The translations under genes were made by a program, and so were the position numbers. Below, in pieces: positions 53,698-63,760 of a DNA stretch of 64,000 bases. How positions within the stretch are numbered: position 1 is the stretch's first letter; each line of letters opens with the position of its first letter. The DNA is from Batillaria attramentaria (Eukaryota > Mollusca > Gastropoda > Batillariidae). The notes under the pieces are model-generated. The model worked only from the letters and a program-made list of their open reading frames with translations. It ran no database searches and was not told where the DNA came from. Location of the stretch: contig JACVVK020000015.1 of the NCBI GenBank assembly GCA_018292915.2, positions 1,087,001-1,151,000 on the forward strand, read 5' to 3'.

Positions 53698-53930
53698 TGA
53701 GTATTGTATGGGCGCTTTACCCCGTTTCTTGAATAGGCTCACTGAAACTGCCACGAGCTGAACCCAGCACGCACGTTCACGTGAATCACACGCATTCTCT
53801 CACACACGAGACATGAACACATTACAATCACGTGGTGGGAAGGATCAGCTCAGCAATTTAAGATTCGGAATTTAGAACTGCATTTAATTTCAAATTTTGT
53901 GGGCTGAACATTTCCAAAGAAGGAAATAAT
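53666..53930 (-). mobile_element. SINE family B, 5'-truncated, nested in SINE A
   Basis: Starts (plus strand) with an (AAT)n tail, then GGGCGCTTTACC, and ends within TGAACATTTCCAAAG. The head is missing. Confidence 0.85.
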
Positions 53931-53980
53931 GAGCTTTGGAAGTCCAACGCTCTACCATTTTCCCCTGTCCTTGCTCCCTG
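53931..53980 (-). mobile_element. SINE A, part 2
   Basis: TGGAAGTCCAACGCTCTACC resumes the head of the copy begun at 53558. Confidence 0.75.
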
Positions 53981-54418
53981 GGAACTCGATGGGAATGCGT
54001 GATTGTGGTAAGGTGTTCAATCTATCACTTGCAGTATTGCCACCGGGGCCACGAAAGCCATCAACGTCCGTGCCTCGTGGCGCAAGATTCGGTAATGAAC
54101 ACAAATTAACAACAAGCCCGTGCACTGAGGTGGAAATTAGGAGATGGAATCGGGGGTTGGGCCGGAAGGCATAAGAGCAAGGATGTAATTTGATATCGCC
54201 TCGCGTGCGAGAGGTGGACAGGTATAAAGTGGGCTCAGTTCGGTTAGAACGAAGGAAATAAGGCGGTCTGACTCCGGTCTGAGGCCCAGTAGGTTGGTCC
54301 ACTACTCTCGCATTTCGTGTGGCGAGTGCGGTATCAATGAGTTCGACTCCCAAGCCTAGGCAAGAGTAATAAAATTGTGGTTTACTGCGGACGTTTCCCA
54401 GTTTCTTCTGGCTTGGGA
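53981..54418. other. No gene seen
   Basis: Unique-looking DNA. Confidence 0.35.
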
Positions 54419-54590
54419 TGGGTGGGTGATGGGGTGTGTGGGAGTTTAACGTCCTTTTTCTATTGTTTCCTTTTGGGTGATATCAAAGAGGGGGGCAACG
54501 AGAAAAGGGGCAGCACAAGTATTTGGCCCCAGTCGGGATACGAACTCACGATCCGAGCACTAGAAGTCCAACGCTCTATCATTCGGTTGT
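54419..54590 (-). mobile_element. SINE A, near full length
   Basis: Tail, body and head are present. It ends against element N3 rather than at the usual CTCCCC boundary. Confidence 0.85.
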
Positions 54591-54960
54591 TTAGAGAGTA
54601 TTGCCTGCATAGTTGTCTCCCTTGCCGCAACAAGCACTCATTTCTTCGTGGCAGAGCACAAAGCTCCAAAGAAAAATGCATGCTGCGGGTCTGTGTATGC
54701 ACGGGGGACAACTCATGCAGGCAATAATCTCGAAACAGGCTGAAAATGTACTGTGCTGGTGAATGCGACAGTTTTCATCGCTTCTGTGCACACTGTGAAA
54801 TAACAATGGGACCTCAAAGTTCGCAACTGTCCACTTTCCTTGTCACCGAGTATTTTTGTTTTTTTCCTTCTTAAGTATCACTTAGCTCGGCTCGGTCTCG
54901 GTTAGCCCGACTTGGACGTCGTCGCAGCGGCCTAGAGAAGCGACGGTCCCGGAACAGGGT
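54591..54960. mobile_element. Foldback element N3
   Basis: It shares GTCTCCCTTGCCGCAACAAG, the imperfect centre hairpin, AATGTACTGTGCTGGTGAAT and CGGTTAGCCCGACTTGG with N2 and N4. Confidence 0.8.
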
Positions 54961-55770
54961 TTCCAGTCGACCAGCCTGGAACGAAGAAATACAGAACAGC
55001 ACAGATGAGCTGTACTGTGTCTGGCTCTTCAGTGTAAGACTCATCCGGCGAAACTGAACTCGCAAGTGCCCTGCCGGGTGCGCAGGCCACCTCAGGTTTG
55101 AGTCGGATTTTTCAGGCTGAGCTCTGGACTGTCTCGTTCAAAGGATATCTAGGTTCGAGTTCATTCTGTGCTTGTTTTCACCCCCTCCTATTTGTCAGGT
55201 GAAATATTATAGTCAGTGCGTGCGATGGGTTGGGTTCACAATGGATTTCTGTTTTGACACCCTGCACTTTTAGAGTCAGGTACTTCTCTCCCGATCTGTG
55301 GGCATTCGACCCCCCCCCCCCCCCCAGTCCGGAACACGCTTTATCGATGGGCTCTCAGTCCCTGCGTGATACTCAGCAATCAGGTCACTCCTTTGTTCTG
55401 CTCGAGTGGTGCGCCTCAATGAGCGGCAATGCGACTCGCCATTATACCCCCGAAATGCCTCTTACTGGTCCAGTGGGCAAATGAATATTTTCAGTCGTCC
55501 AGTTGTGGAAGGCGAAGCGGCTCAAGCTTCAGCCCCCAACACTGAATCCCCTCAAACGTGAGGAGACTGGTTGCTGTCCCTACGCCGGGCTGTGCATCAG
55601 ACAGCACGCGGTTTTTCGGGCTAAACTCTAGACTGTAAGTAGTATCTGGTTCTGCGGCACAGAGATTCGTAAGTGGCTTTTTTTTTCTTTTCTTTTTCAG
55701 TTCGTAAGTCGTGCCTATGTTTTATCTCTTTACCTCCCCCCCCCCCGCCCCCCTCCACTCCTTGCCTTCA
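54961..55770. other. No gene seen
   Basis: C-run at 55310-55326 and T/C-runs at 55678-55750. The left 80 bases may extend N3. Confidence 0.35.
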
Positions 55771-55843
55771 GGGCCCGTATGTTAAAAGTCGAGGTTAATT
55801 TAACCCACGGCTACGGGCCTTACCCCGACTAGGACAAAAGATA

Positions 55844-55874
<31 letters not shown>

Positions 55875-56446
55875 ATTTATTGCTTCTTAGTTACAATGAA
55901 GAAGAATTTGCTTTGCTCCTCTTGATAATAAAACATAATTGATATACACAAACATACCATATAAATACATATACACATTCACACACTCAGTCATTGATAC
56001 TATTACCCGGTAAGTAAAGAGTTTAACTGGAGTGCTTCCACACCAGTGTATCATTTTTCATTACACTTTAATCCTGACTAAGGCAATCATTTAGGGCAAT
56101 GACAGAGGATGGAATGAATGATTTCCTAAAACGTACTGTTTTCGTTTTGATACATCTCCACCTTCTCCCCGAAGGTAGCATCTCAAAAAACCCATTCAGT
56201 GGAAAAGAAACCCAAAAGCAAAATCAAATTAAAAAAGGAAGCGAAGAAAGGAAGCAAAAATCCTTCTATAACGGCTAAGGCACCTTGCTGGAATGGACCC
56301 GCTTCTTGATTAAAAAAAACAAAAAAACAAAAACAAAACAAAACCAAAAAAAAAAAAAAAAAAATTAACCCTAGAGCTAGTTTAGTTCGAGGTTAGACTC
56401 TAGTCCTTGGATAAAACCTCTAATCTCGACTTTGACATACGGGCCC
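55771..56446. mobile_element. MITE family O, copy O3, interrupted by a LINE fragment
   Basis: Ends are GGGCCCGTATG and CATACGGGCCC. The O sequence breaks after GGACAAAAG (55840) and resumes at GAAACCC (56206). Confidence 0.85.
55841..56202 (-). mobile_element. 5'-truncated LINE family P with reverse-transcriptase C-terminus
   Basis: Read on the minus strand, the frame opens with PLNGFFEMLPSGRRWRCIKT, continues KTVRFRKSFIPSSVIALND and ends at a stop. G-R-x-R ... RKSFIPSSV-LLN-type endings are typical of CR1/L2/jockey-group LINEs. A 3' UTR and a (TTATC)n tail follow. A 6-bp duplication AAAAGA flanks it. It inserted into O3 and is younger than O3. Confidence 0.85.
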
Positions 56447-56845
56447 AGGACTGACGCCACTCTTATTTTACGTCACTGAAGAAGACGTCTTTGGCTTTAA
56501 TCATTGAAAACGTCAGTCCACGGGTACCTCTGTCCCGAGGGAGGGAAAACGTTACACGTACCAATTTGTTTGAAAGGACAACCGTCCAACCGCAGCTTGC
56601 AGTTTTGTGTCGGCGTTGTTCAGGCTGCTTGCTGACCAAGGCAAACTCGATGCCTGAGACAGGTCCTGTGAGGGTTTCCAGTTTGCATAGGAAATCATCG
56701 GAATGTGTAAGGACACTGTTGCTGTCAGGGCTATGCCAGAAGTCAATGTTGTCTGTACATGGATTGCTCTCTCTCTCTCTCTCTCTCTATGTAACACATC
56801 TTTTAAAAAATGTATCATTCAGTTTTTATGCTGATTATAATCATG

Positions 56846-56847
<2 letters not shown>
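56447..56847. other. No gene seen
   Basis: (CT)n at 56767-56788. Otherwise unique-looking. Confidence 0.35.

Positions 56848-56915
<68 letters not shown>
56848..56915. repeat. (GT)n microsatellite
   Basis: About 34 GT units. Confidence 0.97.
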
Positions 56916-56918
<3 letters not shown>

Positions 56919-56937
56919 TCCTTACTATGTTTCTGTA

Positions 56938-57008
56938 GTTTAGCAACGGCAAGGTTGTAAACTGGCCGATGGCCAAAATCTACCGTTGAAAAATAAAGGT
57001 TTGTCATT

Positions 57009-57016
<8 letters not shown>
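56938..57016 (+). mobile_element. Retroposon 3' end, family U
   Basis: AGCAACGGCAAGGTTGTAAA, CTACCGTTGAAAAATAAAGG and a (TTGTCA)n tail that runs directly into (CT)n. Confidence 0.8.
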
Positions 57017-57043
<27 letters not shown>

Positions 57044-57045
<2 letters not shown>

Positions 57046-57489
57046 CTAGTGCCTCGTCCAAGGGTTGATATCTACAAATGTAGCCTGTCTTTCTCAGGGG
57101 CATCCATATGGAACCCGTTACCACTGAGTACCCAAAACGTTTCGAAATTCACTAACTTCAAACAAATTCTACACGACACGCTCATCTGACCATATGGATA
57201 GAAATGTGTTACATGTTTTTGAATGTTAGTGACGACTTTGAAGTTCTTACTTGGCATACAGCCAATATCATCGACACATGCCACCTATGTTTTGATTTGT
57301 TTATCATGTGTACTTCATTTCCTTTAGATATTTGATACTTTTGTTTGTCTTTTTCTCTCTTTTCCCCCTTGTTTTGATGTTGTTGTTTTTTTTTTTTAAA
57401 TACCCTTTAACGGAGAATAACATGACAGCTTGTGAGACAGACAGCAATGCCTAAATGCTCTATCCTGAATTAAATAAAAACCACAACGT

Positions 57490-57520
<31 letters not shown>
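57044..57520 (+). mobile_element. 5'-truncated LINE with reverse-transcriptase C-terminus
   Basis: The frame from 57046 to the TGA at 57187-57189 reads PRPRVDIYKCSLSFSGASIW then NPLPLSTQNVSKFTNFKQIL. F-x-FSGA-x-x-WN-LP followed by a F-K-x-L end is the usual C-terminal signature of CR1/L2/Rex-type LINEs. A ~300-bp 3' UTR with AAATAAAA and a (CAT)n tail follows, then (CT)n. Confidence 0.75.
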
Positions 57521-57522
<2 letters not shown>

Positions 57523-57535
57523 TCTCTCTCTCTCT

Positions 57536-57567
<32 letters not shown>

Positions 57568-57830
57568 CAAGCGTAAGCTTCGTTTCCGTTTTGAATGATG
57601 TAAACCTGGGTATGACAGTGAGCTGAATACAGAAACTGTCATCGTAGTCAAGCAAAAACCGAAAGAGATGTCTGTGTTAAAAGTCTCAGTCCGTACGACA
57701 GGCATCCAACAGCGTGTGGAGAACTTTTCCTCGAATGCGCTTGGTCTGTGCATCAGAATCGGTCACTCGGGTCGCAATATACTTCTGTGTCATCCGAAAC
57801 CACAGTAGTGACTCTGGTCGGCGCATATGT
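57521..57830. other. (CT)n tract, then no gene seen
   Basis: (CT)n with a C-run at 57522-57568. The remainder is unique-looking. Confidence 0.5.
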
Positions 57831-58008
57831 GGGGGAGCCGGGGTGGCCGAATGGTAGAGCATTGGACTTCTAATGCTCGGGTCGTGAGTTCGTATCCCCG
57901 GCTGGGGCCAAATATTTGTGCTGGCTTTTTCATCGTTGCCCCGTCTTTGATATCACCCGTATGTGGTGGAAAAGGACATTAAACCCCCAAACACCCATCC
58001 ACCCACCC
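57831..58008 (+). mobile_element. SINE A, full length with 11-bp target duplication
   Basis: GGCGCATATGT (57820-57830) and GGCGTATATGT (58009-58019) flank it with one mismatch. This is a good reference copy: head GCCGGGGTGGCCGAATGG, B box GTTCGTATCC, intact body and tail. Confidence 0.93.
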
Positions 58009-58416
58009 GGCGTATATGTTGCTCTGGAAGTGCACCGTTTACAGAGCAGACGGCGTTATTTGGTTGCGGACTGAGGACCAGCTAGACGGCGCTGATTGGT
58101 AGCTAATTTTAGAAGCTTTGTCGAGTCCCTGCCTGTTCAGGAATGGACCGTCGGCTCAAAGAAAGTCGCATTTCTCTACTATTAGTAGCCACAAAGTCAC
58201 GAAAACTGTCCTTCTATCTAGCAAACAGACTCAGAACTTTGAAAGCGGCAGTTGTCCTTCTCAGCGGTGTTACAAACATACAGGCTTTAAAGAATATAGT
58301 CTTACATTTGTTTATGTAGTTATATAGGCAACGAAGCCCGTGAGCAAAACGGTGTTTGTTTGTATTTCACCGATGAGTAAAGAAAGTGTGCATATTTTGT
58401 TTAGACCCAAATCCTC
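58009..58416. other. No gene seen
   Basis: Unique-looking DNA. Confidence 0.35.
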
Positions 58417-58592
58417 CTACGGTCGAGCTGTAGAGCATTGGACTTACAGTGCTGCGTTGCTCGGGTCGTGAGTTCGTTTCCCGGCTGGGGCAAAATATTT
58501 GTGCTGATTTTTTTTCTCGTTGCCCAGTCTTTGACTGATATCAGCCATAAACGGTGGAAAAAGACGTTAAATACTTAGCCAACCCACCCCAC
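58417..58592 (+). mobile_element. SINE A, divergent
   Basis: Head, B box (GAGTTCGTTTCCC), body and tail are in order, with an ~8-base insertion in the anticodon region. Confidence 0.8.
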
Positions 58593-59394
58593 ATCCTCTT
58601 ACCCTCCAGTGCCCCCCCCCCTCATCCCCCCCCCACTGCCCTACACTCCTCCCTCCTCCCTCATGTGTGTGTTTGTTCACTCTGACCCTCCACTGACCAC
58701 CAACTGACGTCAGTCAGTCATTTCACTAGATCTTTACTCCTTCATCTACATCCATTCATGTTTCCCCAGACGTGAGAATGCTTTGCCGAACAAGAACATC
58801 TAGACTGCAGACAGCAAGCAAAAAATCATGGGCACCACTTCTCAGTCTTACTATACCGATTGCAGACACGATCACGGCCCATTTTACCCAAAGCAGGAAG
58901 CGGTGGTGAATGGTAGTGGTGGGTAGCTCATTCTTCCCAGAGCGACCGACAAGGAGAAGAAGAACTTATAGTCGTTCTACCAAATCTCAGCGCCAAAGAA
59001 CAGAGGACTGGACATTCTCCGAGAAAGACGGGCGGGCCCCCACTTGTAGCTGACCTCAGCACACATTTGCCTAGCGGTCAGCGCACGTAGCTTGCTGGTC
59101 AAGCCTCATCGAAGGCCTCTTATTTTGCCGGACAAGTGTGGGCAAAGACACGGGGCCAATTTCCTTGGCCGCCATCGAGTGATGTCTAGGTCAGCACTAC
59201 GACTGCTATCGCGTTTCTAGCATCTAGGGCACGAAAAGGCATCTGTGATAGGGGGGGGGGGGGTAAGGAGAGGGGGGAAGCGGGGGAGGGAGGGGGGAAC
59301 GCTCTCTCTCTCTCTCTCTCTCTCTCTGTGTTTTACTTCTTTTTAATAATATGTAGTACTTTTGTTTTTTTAATTATCAGTTATGTAATAGTTG
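58593..59394. other. No gene seen
   Basis: C-runs at 58612-58634, a G-rich tract at 59251-59300 and (CT)n at 59303-59328. Confidence 0.4.
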
Positions 59395-59480
59395 TAGCAA
59401 CGGCAGGTTAGAAAATTGACCTTTGTATTAAAGCTTCTATTGTTGAGAAATAAGGACTCATTCATCCATTCATTCAGTCT
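59395..59480 (+). mobile_element. Retroposon 3' end, family U
   Basis: AGCAACGGCAGGTTAGAAAA and TTGTTGAGAAATAAGG, then (CATT)n and (CT)n. The AATAAA is changed to AATAAG. Confidence 0.7.
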
Positions 59481-59954
59481 CTGTCTCTGTCTCTCTCTCT
59501 CTCGGTTTTGCCTTTCTTTTATCATCTTTTAGTGGTAAAGAAGACGTTCCTCCTCCCCCCCCCCCCCCTCAACCTCCCTCCCCCACCCACCCAAACAAAC
59601 CTACCAAATCCAGCATGGACCATCTAGACACATTAAAAGATTTTACCGAGGCGCTATATACGTACCGAGTTCTTTATACATTTCACTCACGTGCAGTTAG
59701 CCATCCCAATTTGTCTACACTCAGCCATAAACTGCAATGGTTTTCGTTCGCTCCACTCCACGGGAGAATCGGGACAAATCCCGTGATAAATCTGTCAAGG
59801 TGCATGGCCATACGAGGCAGTGTTATGAAGTCTGTATAGCACCCCGCGATGGCTTGCAGGTCCCTTTTCCTTTGTTTAACTGGGTCTGTTTGTCAGTGTA
59901 ACAGCTCCATCTCTGTCAAGGATACATCAAAATGATAATAAATACAGTTTATAT
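59481..59954. other. No gene seen
   Basis: C-run at 59556-59568, then unique-looking DNA. Confidence 0.35.
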
Positions 59955-60335
59955 TGCGACCTAGAGTTTTCTCCCTTGTCGCAACAAGCACGCATTTTTA
60001 ATGGCAGAGCACAAAGCTGCCACGAAAAATGCATGCATGCTGCGGGTCTGTGTATGCACGGGGGACAACTCATGCAGGCAATAACCTCGAAACAGGCTGA
60101 TAATGTACTGTGCTGGTGAATGCGACAGTTTTCACTGCTTCTGTGGACACTGTGAAATAACACGAGGACCTCAAAGTTGTTCACAACTGTCCACTTTCCT
60201 TGTCACCGAGTATTTTTGTTTTTTCTTCTTAGGTATCACTTAGCTCGGCTCGGTCTCGGTTAGCCCGACTTCGCCGTCGTCGCAGAGGCCTAGAGTTATC
60301 GACGGAACCGGAACAGGGATGCGTCTGTGATGTCT
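59955..60335. mobile_element. Foldback element N4
   Basis: Colinear with N3, with centre hairpin (GCATTTTTAATGGCA...TGCCACGAAAAATGC) and the CGGTTAGCCCGACTTCGCCG segment. Confidence 0.8.
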
Positions 60336-60359
60336 CTCTTGCGTGGAGCAAAAAAAAAA

Positions 60360-60391
60360 AGGCGTTAAACCCCCGAACACCCACCCCACCC
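60360..60391 (+). mobile_element. SINE A tail fragment
   Basis: GGCGTTAAACCCCCGAACAC plus the CACC tail, directly after an A-run. Confidence 0.7.
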
Positions 60392-60778
60392 TTAATTCTT
60401 GTGGCACATAAAATAAAGAAAGAAGCACTGTAACATTGCACGATGTTGGTGGTAGTGAACTCTTCCCGGGTAAACTGTCCGTGGCAGTTTCAGTGTGAAC
60501 ATTTTCTCCCGTTGATTCAATCTAGACGGACAGTGCGCGGCCATGCTGACGGAAGTGGTCACATAAAAAAGTTGGAATGTCTACACAGAATATTCCGAAA
60601 CTCAGCGAGTAAAATGCTCACAAATGGAAGTACAACTCTATGCACTTTGCTGATAGGATGGAAAATTTCTAAAGCTTCAAATCATGGCAGAGTAATGAGT
60701 ATTTCACTTTAATTACCGGTGCAAGCTTTCTAGAAACATATTTGGGGGTTAAATCTAAGTTCAAAATTAGATCTATCG
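60392..60778. other. No gene seen
   Basis: Unique-looking DNA. Confidence 0.35.
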
Positions 60779-60850
60779 TAGCAGTCTCCGTGGCGCAGTG
60801 GTAGTGCTCCCGACTGCATATCCGAAAGTCGTGGGTTCGAGTCATGGTAA
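60779..60850 (+). mobile_element. tRNA-like sequence, probably a SINE head
   Basis: A box TGGCGCAGTGG and B box GGTTCGAGTC stand at tRNA spacing with TGCATAT in the anticodon loop. The acceptor stem does not close, so a degenerate tRNA or SINE head fits better than a functional tRNA. Confidence 0.45.
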
Positions 60851-61008
60851 AGCCGGTCAGCGAAAATCATCAGGGGAATTTGTCTCCACCTAAAATCAAG
60901 TGGTAAGTACTGAGGTAACGTAATAATCAGGGAGTTTGGTAAACAGAAACTAGATGAAATGGGAAAGTGATCTTCCTTAAGAGCCGCTGACAGCAAACAA
61001 ACAAGAGG

Positions 61009-61170
61009 AACCCCCACCACCCAAAAAGCAAAAAAACAAACAAACAAACAAACAAACAACAAACAAAAAACCAACAACAAACAACACCAAAAAACCCAAA
61101 ACAAAACAATAAACAAAAACAACAAAGACAACAACAAAAACACAACAAACACAGAACAAAACAAAACTAG
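61009..61170. repeat. (CAAA)n/(CAA)n tract
   Basis: Low-complexity A/C-only stretch. Confidence 0.9.
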
Positions 61171-61210
61171 ACAAAACACTTGCACATATTGAAATTTCTG
61201 TTGTATCCTT

Positions 61211-61213
61211 GTG

Positions 61214-61305
<92 letters not shown>

Positions 61306-61325
61306 CGACCGACCGACAGACAGAC
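61211..61325. repeat. Compound (GT)n(GA)n(CCGA)n(CAGA)n microsatellite
   Basis: Four simple motifs follow one another without gaps. Confidence 0.95.
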
Positions 61326-61859
61326 ACACAGTCTCCTACTCTCGCACAATCACCTACAATTTCCTGCAGCCGCTCGAGACATCAGTCCTCCTGCACGCAC
61401 ACATCTCCCATTTACACCTCTGACCCGAGGGTCACGTGCGGGGGCTTTGAACATGGGTCCTGGAGTGAGACGTTCCTAGTGTGTGCTCATCCATCTTGTC
61501 TCAAGCCTTTGCCAATCCCCGGGTCATCTTACTAAACCTACCATAATGAGGGTGCAGCGCCGAGCGGTATTCGAGGAAAGTGCCACCGGAATTGGGCGGG
61601 ATCTTGCAGACTAGCACCACGGCTTGAAAGCATTTTGTCTGGTGGAGGTACTGGATGTGTGTGTGGCATACGTATACGAGAACGAGGTTGTCCGGATGTA
61701 GCTATAGAAGGTCCGGCGGACATTGAGTTATCTCCCCCCTCCTCCCCCCCCCCTCCTTTTTTTCACGCTGAACTTGTGGAGAAATGGCATTTGGTCTTTG
61801 AAAGGAGCTTTCTTTATACTTTACTAAATTATTTTCATTTTCTTTCTGTTTGTTTGTTT

Positions 61860-61862
<3 letters not shown>
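61326..61862. other. No gene seen
   Basis: Unique-looking, with a C/T-rich stretch at 61733-61762. Confidence 0.35.

Positions 61863-61934
<72 letters not shown>
61863..61934. repeat. (GT)n microsatellite
   Basis: About 35 GT units followed by G-rich sequence. A further G-run lies at 62021-62036. Confidence 0.97.
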
Positions 61935-62336
61935 AAGGGGGAGGGGAGGGGGGAGTCAAGCAGTATTATGTGCCAGCAACTTTATTTTGCATCTGTGCAT
62001 ATGTCTTGGGTGGTGGTAAGGGGGGGGGGGGGGGGGTTGGTTTGTTTTCCTACAGAAAACTTTGGTCACACAGCGCTCGAAACAGCAGCGCGTCATTAAC
62101 TCATGCTCTTTGGGGGTATATAAAGGAACAGAATAATCCACAACTCATGAACTCCCGGCAAATACCCTTTGAAAACAAACGCTACTGAATAGATACACAA
62201 ACATGTAACTGAAACGGAAATTTTAATTACGTTTCTTGAACATAAAGAGAACTCGAAAATTCTTTTCAGTGAGTCGTTTTCTACTGGATCTGCTTCAGAT
62301 CTGCATGTTTGTATTGTACAGCTTTTGTTTTTCAAG

Positions 62337-62708
62337 TACGCGTGAGCATTTTCAAGAAACGCGCTCCACTGGCGTACACGAGATCAAATTTCTTGCAAAA
62401 TGTTCACAGTCTAGTTTCGATCAAACACAGCTATATGTTTACCGAAGACAAGTTCTGAATGAGGACAGGAGAAAACTGTCCATTGTATACAATCTTGCTC
62501 CTCAGTCCATCCGGCGACAGGAAATATCTGGGCAAACATCCATGGATCTCATTCCATTTCCAACCCCGGATTTTCTGGCACTACAAAAAGGGGGGTGTCC
62601 AGTTGGGATAAGTGGTTTCTTTCATGAGAAGGACATTCCCCCCTACAGGGAAGATTTCGGTGGAACCAAGCAAACCTGTCCCGATCTTTCAACTGGTATG
62701 ACTGAAGA
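62337..62708 (+). CDS. Candidate internal exon of an unrecognised gene
   Basis: About 124 codons are open and end exactly at a GA|GTAAGA donor (GT at 62709). Possible acceptors lie just upstream (TGTATTGTACAG at 62321, or TTTGTTTTTCAAG at 62336). The peptide is not low-complexity; it includes QLYVYRRQVLNEDRRKLSIV and GISGFFHEKDIPPYREDFGG. I recognise no domain. It could be a real exon, an old transposon piece or chance. The nearest candidate exon downstream (63601-63760) is not in phase with it if that exon is read through its longest frame. Confidence 0.35.
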
Positions 62709-62921
62709 GTAAGAAAATGTCTTTTTGTCTAGTGGTGTTGAAACTGGAATTGGTATATATATATAGTCCCAGTTGCTTCCCTCGCCCCGTCCTTTCGCTA
62801 CCTATTAGACCATCGCTCACACCCCAAGCCCGAACAATCTCCTCAAAGAGCACGTGATTCTTTGGGCTAAACTCTAGACTAATTACGCCAAATTCCCCGT
62901 GTCACTCCTTGTTGCAAGACC

Positions 62922-63341
62922 AGTAATAATAAGAAGAAGAATAAGAAGAAGAATCGCATTAATGTAGGCATTTTATCCAAAATATATGGCTCAAAGCGCC
63001 GCAAGCTAAACCCAGCAAGCACGCCCAAGTGAATCATACGCATTCTCTCCGACACTGGACATGAACACATAACAGTGACGTGTTGCGAAGGGCCAGCTCA
63101 GCAGTTTAAGTTCCGGAATGTTAGAATTGCATTTATTTTCAATTTTTGTGGGCTGAAAAATTCCAAAGCAGAGGGGGAGGAAGCCGGAGTACCCGGAGAG
63201 AACCCCCGACGGTCGACCCGAATGAACGGTGCTACATACGAGACAGAAGAAGCATTCTTCACCCCAAGTAGGTGGGACTCGAACCTGACCTCTCGCACTG
63301 GTGACAAATTAAGTCTTCACCGCTAGACCACAGACCGCCCC
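62922..63341 (-). mobile_element. SINE family B, full length
   Basis: On the minus strand: A box TGGTCTAGCGG, B box GGTTCGAGTCC, core TTCTCTCCGGGTACTCCGG, GGCGCTTTGAGCC and a (TTC)n-modified tail. It separates the two candidate exons. Confidence 0.92.
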
Positions 63342-63600
63342 AATGCTTGTTTTGCACTCTGTATTTCGCCGCTCTCCGTAAAAGCTTACAGTATTTACAT
63401 CAAAGGTAAAGAAGATCAGCCAAGCCTGTGATCCTGTAGTTCTCTCCAGCCGCCTGGTGCGTGTGATAAATGAGATGTGATCGACAAATAATCGCCGACG
63501 CTCTTCACAAAGATCTAACATAAACTGGTCAAGTTTTTGTCATGACGTCAAAACCCCCTACACAAACCAGCTGAAAGCTTCGAGTCGATTTTTCCCTCAG
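63342..63600. other. No gene seen
   Basis: Unique-looking. Ends in a pyrimidine stretch and CAG at 63600. Confidence 0.35.
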
Positions 63601-63760
63601 GGTAATATCAATTCAGAAACAGCTTGCCGTACTTACCCCCAGATCCAGAAAGAAGCAGCGATGTTTAAGAGGGTATACAGGCAAGGAAAGGCGCGTCGAA
63701 TAAATCTTTATCATCGTGCAGCGGTGAGGGAGAAAGAACGAAGAATATTAGCACAAAACT
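63601..63760 (+). CDS. Candidate exon of an unrecognised gene
   Basis: A strong acceptor (CGATTTTTCCCTCAG) ends at 63600 and a consensus donor GTGAGT begins at 63761. One frame is open through all 160 bases and encodes a basic, charged peptide (for example QKEAAMFKRVYRQGKARRIN and REKERRILAQN), loosely like the K/R/Y-rich repeats of some invertebrate uncharacterised proteins. On the minus strand the same interval also has a donor-like GTAAGT, but its frames contain stops. Nothing identifies a function. Confidence 0.35.
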
